DNA of 64,000 bases from Streptomyces sp. CB02261. Its GTDB lineage: Bacteria > Actinomycetota > Actinomycetes > Streptomycetales > Streptomycetaceae. Position 1 is the first letter of the stretch. Every line of letters begins with the position of its first letter. Positions 58,205 to 64,000 of this stretch are shown in pieces. The stretch is taken from assembly GCF_001905665.1 (NCBI RefSeq), contig NZ_LIVX01000005.1, positions 1 to 64,000 on the forward strand. The letters are read 5' to 3'. The position numbers and the translations under genes were made by a program. Below the pieces are notes generated by a model. The model saw only the letters and a program-made list of their open reading frames with translations. It had not been told where the DNA came from and did not search any database.

Positions 58205-59575
58205 ATGCTCCGACGACACGCCCGCACGGCGTGTACCGCCCTCGTCGCCGCCGGAATGGCGCTGACCGGACTCCAGGCCGGCTCCGCCGCCGCTGCCCCG
58301 GACGACCAGGGCCCGCACCGCACCGCGACCGTCAGGACCGCCGCCCAGGCCCTCGGCGCGGACTCCGCGCGGCCCGAACTGCTCGCCGCCATGCGGCGCG
58401 ACCTGGGACTCACCCACTCCCAGGCGCTGACCCGCCTCGCCAACGAGGCGGAGGCCGGTGCCACCGCTGCCAGGCTCCGCCAGGACCTGGGCACCGCCTA
58501 CGCGGGCGCGTGGCTGGACGGCGCCGAGGCCGGCACCCTCACCGTGGCCACCACCCGGGCCGCCGACACGGCCGCGATACGCGCATCGGGCGCCCGCGCC
58601 CGACTCGTGACGCACGGTCTGACCGCCCTGGAGCGGGCCAAGGAGGCCCTGGACCGGTCCGCCACCACCGACGCGCCCGTCCGCTACGTCGACGTACGCA
58701 CCAACGTCCTCGTCGTCGAGGAGACCCGGGCGGGGGCCGGCGAGCGGCTCGTGGAGACCGCCGGGATCCCCCGAGGCCTCGTCCGCGTCGTCCGCACCGG
58801 CGAGGCCCCCCTCCCGCTCCACGACATCCGGGGCGGCGACGCGTACTACATGGGCGGCGGCGGCCGCTGCTCGGTCGGCTTCGCCGTGACGCGCGGCACC
58901 ACCCAGGGCTTCGCCACCGCCGGCCACTGCGGCCGTGCGGGCACCACCACCAGCGGGTTCAACCAGGTGGCCCAGGGCAGCTTCCAGGGCTCGGTCTTCC
59001 CCGGCAAGGACATGGCCTGGGTGGCCGCCAACTCCAGCTGGACCTCGACCCCGTACGTCAAGGGCGCAGGCGGCGCGAACATCCAGGTGACCGGCTCGGT
59101 GCTGCAGCCCGTCGGCGCTTCCGTCTGCCGCTCGGGCTCGACCACCGGCTGGCACTGCGGCACCGTGCAGCAGCACAACACGAGCGTCACCTACCCCGAG
59201 GGCACCATCTCCGGGGTGACCCGTACGACGGTCTGCGCCGAGCCCGGCGACTCGGGCGGCTCGTACATCTCCGGCAGCCAGGCTCAGGGCGTCACCTCGG
59301 GCGGCTCGGGCAACTGCTCCAGCGGCGGCACGACCTACTTCCAGCCGCTGAACCCCCTGCTGCAGAACTACGGCCTGACCCTCCGGACCACCGGTGTCGA
59401 CCCCGGCCCCGGCCCCGGCGAACCGGAACCGGGCGGCACCTGGGCGGCCGGCAAGGTCTACGCCGCCGGCGACGTCGTCACGTACGGCGGGGCGAGCTAC
59501 CGCTGCCTCCAGGGCCACCAGGCCCAGACCGGCTGGGAGCCGTCGAACGTGCCGGCGCTCTGGCAGCGGCTGTGA
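58205..59575 (+). CDS. sprC: Streptogrisin-C-like S1 protease with chitin-binding C-terminus
   Basis: A 456-residue secreted protease, close to the 457 residues of streptogrisin C. A signal peptide ends near residue 31. An alpha-lytic-type propeptide spans about 40-205. The chymotrypsin domain has His241 in TAGHCG, Asp269 in GKDMAWV and Ser350 in GDSGGSY, with paired cysteines. After a Gly/Pro linker (about 398-411) a CBM5/12 chitin-binding module (TWAAGKVYAAGDVVTYGGAS, WEPSNVPALW) ends the chain. The module suggests targeting to chitin-bound protein. It is followed by a strong terminator. Confidence 0.93.
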   Translation: MLRRHARTACTALVAAGMALTGLQAGSAAAAPDDQGPHRTATVRTAAQALGADSARPELLAAMRRDLGLTHSQALTRLANEAEAGATAARLRQDLGTAYAGAWLDGAEAGTLTVATTRAADTAAIRASGARARLVTHGLTALERAKEALDRSATTDAPVRYVDVRTNVLVVEETRAGAGERLVETAGIPRGLVRVVRTGEAPLPLHDIRGGDAYYMGGGGRCSVGFAVTRGTTQGFATAGHCGRAGTTTSGFNQVAQGSFQGSVFPGKDMAWVAANSSWTSTPYVKGAGGANIQVTGSVLQPVGASVCRSGSTTGWHCGTVQQHNTSVTYPEGTISGVTRTTVCAEPGDSGGSYISGSQAQGVTSGGSGNCSSGGTTYFQPLNPLLQNYGLTLRTTGVDPGPGPGEPEPGGTWAAGKVYAAGDVVTYGGASYRCLQGHQAQTGWEPSNVPALWQRL

Positions 59576-59594
59576 GCCCGGACGGTCGGTGACC

Positions 59595-59634
59595 GGGGGC
59601 GCCGCGAACCCGTGGGGGGTTTCGCGGCGCCCCC
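59595..59634. terminator. Strong bidirectional terminator
   Basis: GGGGGCGCCGCGAA (59595-59608) pairs perfectly with TTCGCGGCGCCCCC (59621-59634), followed by CC and TT. It separates the convergent protease and beta-glucosidase genes. Confidence 0.9.
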
Positions 59635-59663
59635 CTTCCTGGCACCCCCGCTCGACGCGGACC

Positions 59664-61067
59664 TCAGGCCTCCGCGAGACCTCCCCGCGCGATGACCTCC
59701 GCGTACCAGCGGGCGCTGTCCTTCAGCGTGCGGCGCTGGGTCGCGAAGTCCACGTGCACGATGCCGAACCGCTTGCTGTAGCCGTACGCCCACTCGAAGT
59801 TGTCCAGGAGCGACCACACGAAGTACCCCCGCACGTCCGCGCCGTCCGCGAGGGCGCGGTGCACCGCCGCCAGATGCGCGTGCAGGTACGCCACCCGCTC
59901 CGGGTCCTTCACCCGGCCCGACGGGTCGGCGTAGTCCTCGTACGCCGCGCCGTTCTCGGTGATCACCAGCGGTACGTCCGGCAGCTCGTCCCGCAGCCGG
60001 ATCAGGAGCTCGTGCAGCCCGGTGGCGTCCACCGGCCAGTCCATCGCGGTGCGCGGCCCGGGCGCGGGCTCGAACCGTACGTGCCGCTCCGCGCCCGCCC
60101 ACGGCGAGGGCGACTCGGAGGTGCCGGCCGCGACGACGGACGGGGAGTAGTAGTTGATGCCGAGCGAGTCGAGCGGCGCCGCCGCCGTCGCCAGGTCCCC
60201 GTCCTGGACGAACGACCAGTCCGTCACCGACGCGGTGTCGCGGACCAGGTCCTCCGGGAGCCGCCCGTGGAAGACGGGGTCGAGGAAGATCCGGTTGGCG
60301 ACGGCGTCGATGCGGCGGGCCGCGTCCACGTCCTCCGGAGCGCCGGAAAGGGCCCGCACGGCATGGAGGTTGAGGGTCAGGGACACCTCCGACGAGCCCG
60401 GAAGGGCACCACGCAGCGCCCGCGCCGCGAGCCCGTGCGCCAGATTGAGGTGGTGGGCCGCGCGCAGGGAGGCGAGGGCGCTGGTGCGGCCCGGGGCGTG
60501 CACGCCGTTGCCGTAGCCGAGGAACGCGGCGCACCAGGGTTCGTTGAGGGTCGTCCAGGTCGCGACCCGGTCGCCCAGGGCGTCCGCCATGACGGCCGCG
60601 TACTCCGCGAACCGGAACGCGGTCTCCCGGTGCGGCCAGCCGCCCGCGTCCTCCAGCTCCTGCGGCAGGTCCCAGTGGTACAGCGTCGCCACGGGCCGGA
60701 TCCCGGCGTCGAGGAGACGGTCGGCCAGGCGCCGGTAGAAGTCCAGTCCCTTGCGCACGGCGGGGCCGCGGCCGGTGGGCTGGACCCGGGGCCAGGAGAC
60801 GGAGAAGCGGTAGTCGGTCACGCCGAGCCGCTTCATCAGCGCGACGTCCTCGTCGACCCGGTGGTAGTGGTCCGCGGCGATGTCACCGGTGTCGCCGTTG
60901 CGCACCTTGCCGGGCGTACGGCTGAACGTGTCCCAGATGGACGGGGTGCGGCCGTCCTCGGCCGCGGCCCCCTCGATCTGGTAGGCGGCCGTGGCGGTGC
61001 CCCAGCGGAACCCCTCGGGGAACCGGAGAGCGGTCGTCGTGTCGGTGCGGGCGTCGAGCGCGGTCAT
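59664..61067 (-). CDS. GH1 beta-glucosidase
   Basis: A 467-residue family-1 glycosidase without signal peptide, so it works in the cytoplasm on imported disaccharides. The start block FPEGFRWGTATAAYQIEG is diagnostic. The acid/base is Glu176 in TLNEPW and the nucleophile Glu371 in VITENGA. It is the last gene of a binding-protein, permease, permease, beta-glucosidase unit like cebEFG-bglC, which imports and splits cellobiose. GGGAGCTCCC covers its ribosome site and could be a repressor site. Confidence 0.93.
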   Translation of the reverse strand: MTALDARTDTTTALRFPEGFRWGTATAAYQIEGAAAEDGRTPSIWDTFSRTPGKVRNGDTGDIAADHYHRVDEDVALMKRLGVTDYRFSVSWPRVQPTGRGPAVRKGLDFYRRLADRLLDAGIRPVATLYHWDLPQELEDAGGWPHRETAFRFAEYAAVMADALGDRVATWTTLNEPWCAAFLGYGNGVHAPGRTSALASLRAAHHLNLAHGLAARALRGALPGSSEVSLTLNLHAVRALSGAPEDVDAARRIDAVANRIFLDPVFHGRLPEDLVRDTASVTDWSFVQDGDLATAAAPLDSLGINYYSPSVVAAGTSESPSPWAGAERHVRFEPAPGPRTAMDWPVDATGLHELLIRLRDELPDVPLVITENGAAYEDYADPSGRVKDPERVAYLHAHLAAVHRALADGADVRGYFVWSLLDNFEWAYGYSKRFGIVHVDFATQRRTLKDSARWYAEVIARGGLAEA

Positions 61068-61072
61068 GGGGT

Positions 61073-61082
61073 GGGAGCTCCC
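61073..61082. promoter_or_regulatory. Palindrome GGGAGCTCCC over the beta-glucosidase ribosome site
   Basis: A perfect 10-base palindrome, which is the CebR operator TGGGAGCGCTCCCA without its central CG. It lies in the 58-base gap before the beta-glucosidase start and includes the GGGAG ribosome site. It could be a weak CebR-like site or just a chance palindrome. Confidence 0.4.
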
Positions 61083-61125
61083 TGGGGTGAGACGTCTGAG
61101 GGGGATTCGGTGGGCGGCGCGCCGG

Positions 61126-62064
61126 TCAGCCCTTCACCGCGCCCTGCATGATGCCGCCGACGATCTGCCGGCCGAGCAGGCCGAAGACCAGCAGCACCGG
61201 CAGGGTGCCGAGCAGGGTGCCCGCCATGATCACGGACTGGTCGTGGACGTATCCGCCGCCCAGCTGGCGCAGGGCGACCTGGACGGTGGGCTCGGAGGAG
61301 GTGAGGGCGACGACGGGCCAGAAGAAGTCGTTCCACGCGGCCATGAAGGTCAGCAGGCCGAGCACGGCCATGCCGGGCCGTGCGATCGGCACCACGATCG
61401 ACCAGAAGATCCGGGCGGTGGAGGCGCCGTCGACCCGGGCGGCCTCGATCAGTTCGTCCGGCAGGGCCTGCACCAGGTACTGGCGCATGAAGAACACCCC
61501 GAAGGCCGACACCAGGCCGGGCAGGATCACCGCCTGGAGCTGGTTCACCCAGCCGAGCTCGGCGATCAGCATGAACAGCGGGATCACGCCCAGCTGCGGC
61601 GGGATCATCATGGTGCCGACGGTGATCGCGAGGAGCGCCCCGCGGCCCCGGAAGCGGAGCTTGGCGAAGGCGAACCCGGCGAGCGTGCAGCACAGCACCG
61701 TGCCGAGGGTGATCGAGCCGGACACGATGAGGGAGTTGAGGAGGGCCTTGCCGATGTCCGCCTCCTCCAGGACGGCCTCGAAGTTCCGTATCAGATTGGG
61801 CCCGGGGAGGAGGGTCGGCGGCACCTTCGCCAGGTCGGCGTTGGAGCGGCTCGCGGCGACGATCGTCCAGTAGAACGGGAAGGCCGAGAAGAGCACGGCG
61901 ACGATCAGGATCGCGTAGGCGAGCGGACCGGCGTGCAGGGTGCGGCCCGCCCGGGACGCACCGCGCCGGGGTACGCGCGCGCGTACGGAGGCCCGGGGAG
62001 CGGCGGGCGGGTCGGAGGGCCCCTGCGGCGCGGGGGCCGGTGCCGGGGCGATCGGCGCGGTCAT
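61126..62064 (-). CDS. Sugar ABC transporter permease, MalG/CebG type
   Basis: A 312-residue permease with a Pro/Ala-rich N-terminal stretch of about 45 residues and six helices. The coupling loop is ELIEAARVDGASTARIFWSI, and the C-terminal block QSVIMAGTLLGTLPVLLVFG fits the oligosaccharide family. It overlaps the first permease by four bases. With its partner it would take up a beta-linked oligosaccharide such as cellobiose; the specificity is inferred from the neighbouring beta-glucosidase. Confidence 0.88.
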   Translation of the reverse strand: MTAPIAPAPAPAPQGPSDPPAAPRASVRARVPRRGASRAGRTLHAGPLAYAILIVAVLFSAFPFYWTIVAASRSNADLAKVPPTLLPGPNLIRNFEAVLEEADIGKALLNSLIVSGSITLGTVLCCTLAGFAFAKLRFRGRGALLAITVGTMMIPPQLGVIPLFMLIAELGWVNQLQAVILPGLVSAFGVFFMRQYLVQALPDELIEAARVDGASTARIFWSIVVPIARPGMAVLGLLTFMAAWNDFFWPVVALTSSEPTVQVALRQLGGGYVHDQSVIMAGTLLGTLPVLLVFGLLGRQIVGGIMQGAVKG

Positions 62065-63026
62065 CGGCCGGCCTCCTTGCGGGAACGGCGGCGCGCGAAC
62101 AGGGCGTTGACCCCGACGAGCACCACGATGAGCAGGAACATCACCCAGGCGATGGCGGCGGCCCGGCCCAGGTGGAAGAAGCCCCAGCCCTGCTCGTACA
62201 TGTACAGGCCGAGCGTCTGGTACTGGTGCGAGATGCCGCCCGAGATGGACCCTTCGAGGAGCAGCGGCTCCCCGAACAGCTGGGTCGCGCCGATCGTCGA
62301 GACGATCACGGTGAACAGGATCGTGGGCCGCAGCCCCGGCAGCGTGACGTGGAAGAACTGGCGCCACCGCGAGGCGCCGTCCATCGCGGCGGCCTCGTAC
62401 AGCTCGTCCGGGATCGACTGCATGCCGGCCAGGTAGATCAGCGCGTTGTAGCCGGTCCAGCGCCAGATCACGACCGTGGACACGGCGATCTGCGAGGCGA
62501 CCGTGCCGTTCTGCCAGTCGACGGGGTCGACGCCGACCAGCCCGAGGGCGTAGTTGATCAGGCCGAAGTCGCGCCCGAAGAGCTGGGCGAAGACGAGGGT
62601 GGCGGCGGCCACCGAGGTCGCGTACGGCAGGAGGACCGCGGTCCGCAGGAAGGTGCGGCCGCGCATCCGGTAGTTCAGCAGGTGCGCGAGTCCGAGGGCC
62701 ATCACCAGCTGCGGCACGGTGGAGAGCACACCGATGGTGAACGTGTTGCGCAGCGAGGTCCAGAAGTACTCGTCGCCGAGGAGCGCGGTGTAGTTGCCGA
62801 GGCCGCGCCACTCCATCGTGCCGGGCGTCTGGAGCTCCACCCGGTAGAGCGAGACGAAGGCCGTGTAGATCAGGGGGAAGAGGCCGAAGGCGGCGAACAG
62901 GGTGAAGAACGGGGCGAGGTAGGCGTACGGCGAGAACGTCTGCCAGGCCCGCCGGAGGGATCCCCGCCGCGCGGGCGGCGGGACCGGCCTCGGCGGGGCC
63001 GGGGTCTCGGATGCGGTGAGGGTCAC
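62061..63026 (-). CDS. Sugar ABC transporter permease, MalF/CebF type
   Basis: A 321-residue permease. The first helix is YLAPFFTLFAAFGLFPLIYT and the coupling loop ELYEAAAMDGASRWRQFFHV. GTG 63026 is the start; the stop overlaps the second permease. A GC hairpin lies between this gene and the binding-protein gene, which may keep permease expression below that of the binding protein. Confidence 0.88.
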   Translation of the reverse strand: MTLTASETPAPPRPVPPPARRGSLRRAWQTFSPYAYLAPFFTLFAAFGLFPLIYTAFVSLYRVELQTPGTMEWRGLGNYTALLGDEYFWTSLRNTFTIGVLSTVPQLVMALGLAHLLNYRMRGRTFLRTAVLLPYATSVAAATLVFAQLFGRDFGLINYALGLVGVDPVDWQNGTVASQIAVSTVVIWRWTGYNALIYLAGMQSIPDELYEAAAMDGASRWRQFFHVTLPGLRPTILFTVIVSTIGATQLFGEPLLLEGSISGGISHQYQTLGLYMYEQGWGFFHLGRAAAIAWVMFLLIVVLVGVNALFARRRSRKEAGR

Positions 63027-63063
63027 GGTGCGGCCCTTCGGAGGGGTGCGGGGGAGGGGTCGG

Positions 63064-63097
63064 GGGGCGCCCTGAGCCCGGCTCGTGCGGGCGCCCC
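63064..63097. terminator. Intercistronic hairpin between binding protein and permease genes
   Basis: GGGGCGCCC (63064-63072) pairs with GGGCGCCCC (63089-63097). Such hairpins after binding-protein genes usually reduce read-through or stabilise the upstream mRNA. Confidence 0.6.
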
Positions 63098-63114
63098 GTG
63101 GGAGGCGGGTCCGG

Positions 63115-64000
63115 TCAGCCGATCGTGTTCTCCACGCCCTTCCTGGCGTTCGACCAGGCCTTCTCCGGCGAGGTCCCCTTCCGCTCGACCTCGCTCAGCG
63201 CGTTCGTGATCTGCTGCGCGATGTTCTGGTCGTGCACCCCGAGCACCTGGACCGGGGCCGCCTTCGCCGCGTCACCGAAGATCTGCCCGATCGGGGCGTT
63301 CGAGAAGAACGGGTCCTTCGCGCCGGCGACCTTCGCGATCGCGCCGGTGGCGGAGGGGAAGTTGCCCTGCTTCTCGAAGAGCCTGGTCTGCTGCTCGGGC
63401 GCGGTCAGCCACTGCACCAGCTCGTACGCCTCCTTCTTGTGCTTCGCGGCCTTCGGCACCGCCAGGTAGGAACCGCCCCAGTTGCCGGCCCCGCCGGGGA
63501 GCGTGGCGACGTCCCACTTGCCCTTGCCGGCCTCACCGGCCTGGCCCTTGATGTAGCCGAGCATCCACGCGGGGCACGGGATGGTGGCGAAGGAGCCGGC
63601 CGAGAACGCCTGGTTCCACTGCGGGGACCACTGGTCGAGCTTGGCGCTCAGCCCGTCCTGGGCCGCCTTGACGGAGTGGTCCCAGGCGGTGCGCAGGGCG
63701 GGGTTGTCCTCCCAGATCAGCTTCCCTGAGGCGTCGTAGTACCGCTCCTTCTCCTGCCCGATCATGATCGAGTAGAGGCTGCCGACGCTGTCGAGCCAGG
63801 CGCTCCTGCCGGGGGCCTTCGCCTTGTACTGCTTCCCGAGCGCCAGGTAGCCGTCCCAGGTGGACCACTTCTCGGCGAGCACCTCCCGGTCGGTGGGGAG
63901 TCCGGCCTGCTTGAAGAGGTCGGTGCGGTAGCACATGGCCTCGGGGCCGACGTCCGTGCCGAGGCCGAGCACCTCGCCGCCCTTGCCGGTCGCGGCGGCC
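63115..64000 (-). CDS. Sugar ABC transporter solute-binding protein, C-terminal part (CebE-like)
   Basis: The last 295 codons of an extracellular sugar-binding protein; the gene continues beyond the right edge, so signal peptide and lipobox are not visible. Family-1 binding-protein blocks are YRTDLFKQAGLP, SIMIGQEKERYYDASGKLIW, GGSYLAVPKAAKHKKEAYEL and the C-terminal TSPEKAWSNARKGVEN. Two cysteines (EAMCYRT and TIPCPAW) may pair. With the two permeases and beta-glucosidase the order matches cebE-cebF-cebG-bglC. The sequence alone does not tell cellobiose from other sugars. Confidence 0.88.
   Translation of the reverse strand, partial: AAATGKGGEVLGLGTDVGPEAMCYRTDLFKQAGLPTDREVLAEKWSTWDGYLALGKQYKAKAPGRSAWLDSVGSLYSIMIGQEKERYYDASGKLIWEDNPALRTAWDHSVKAAQDGLSAKLDQWSPQWNQAFSAGSFATIPCPAWMLGYIKGQAGEAGKGKWDVATLPGGAGNWGGSYLAVPKAAKHKKEAYELVQWLTAPEQQTRLFEKQGNFPSATGAIAKVAGAKDPFFSNAPIGQIFGDAAKAAPVQVLGVHDQNIAQQITNALSEVERKGTSPEKAWSNARKGVENTIG

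Overview
The window is strongly GC-rich actinobacterial DNA that looks like a Streptomyces chromosome. The reasons are the codon bias, the many GTG starts and 4-base ATGA/GTGA gene overlaps, a streptogrisin-type protease, a DUF5997 gene, a Nur-type nickel operator and many secreted polysaccharide hydrolases. I found no rRNA, tRNA, CRISPR array, integrase, transposase or antibiotic megasynthase. Both edges cut genes: a secreted GH20-like protein on the left and a sugar-binding protein on the right.

Layout. 0.2-2.5 kb: a fused carboxyltransferase and a cyclic-nucleotide-binding protein, both on the minus strand. 2.6-6 kb: a gluABCD-type amino-acid ABC operon. 6-10 kb: a membrane-anchored molybdopterin oxidoreductase and a large STAND ATPase without a DNA-binding domain. 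10-14 kb: nadE, a VOC protein, and a glycine-betaine-type ABC operon that lacks its ATPase. 14-17 kb: a GH5 cellulase with its own promoter and palindrome, and an S33 peptidase. 17-20 kb: a GntR/LacI regulator followed by a SIS isomerase and a PIG-L deacetylase, probably for amino-sugar use. 20-23 kb: a VOC protein and a thioredoxin-reductase-like flavoprotein divergent from an XRE-cupin regulator. 22.6-26 kb: a quinone oxidoreductase and two acyl-CoA dehydrogenases behind two palindromes. 26-31 kb: nikABCDE behind a Nur box.

31-36 kb: a small membrane protein, VOC, NUDIX and universal stress proteins, then the divergent pair DUF5997 and a LysR effector domain without its HTH, then a Cyt-toxin-like protein. 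36-38.6 kb: an AurF-like diiron oxygenase with a ferredoxin-NADP reductase fusion, behind tandem palindromes. 38.7-44 kb: a secreted subtilisin and a 1004-residue starch amylase. 44-46 kb: a MarR/MFS pair with two perfect palindromes. 47.4-54.3 kb: a six-gene unit of GntR regulator, ferredoxin, TauA-like binding protein with a NosL-like tail, permease, ATPase, and an AprA-like flavoprotein with HEAT repeats. 54.5-59.6 kb: an ATP-grasp enzyme, a GPP34 protein, a LysR regulator and a streptogrisin-C-like protease. 59.6-64 kb: a cebEFG-bglC-like uptake and beta-glucosidase operon.

The common theme is saprophytic nutrition: secreted depolymerases (cellulase, amylase, proteases), uptake systems for the products (oligosaccharide, amino acid, nickel, sulfonate-like) and many small repressors whose palindromic operators can be read in the sequence. 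The most promising candidate for an undescribed system is the AprAB-like, HEAT-repeat, TauABC and NosL unit at 47.4-54.3 kb. Next are the Cyt-like protein at 35.3 kb and the possible split LysR regulator at 34 kb. Three intergenic gaps carry short GC-rich tandem repeats.
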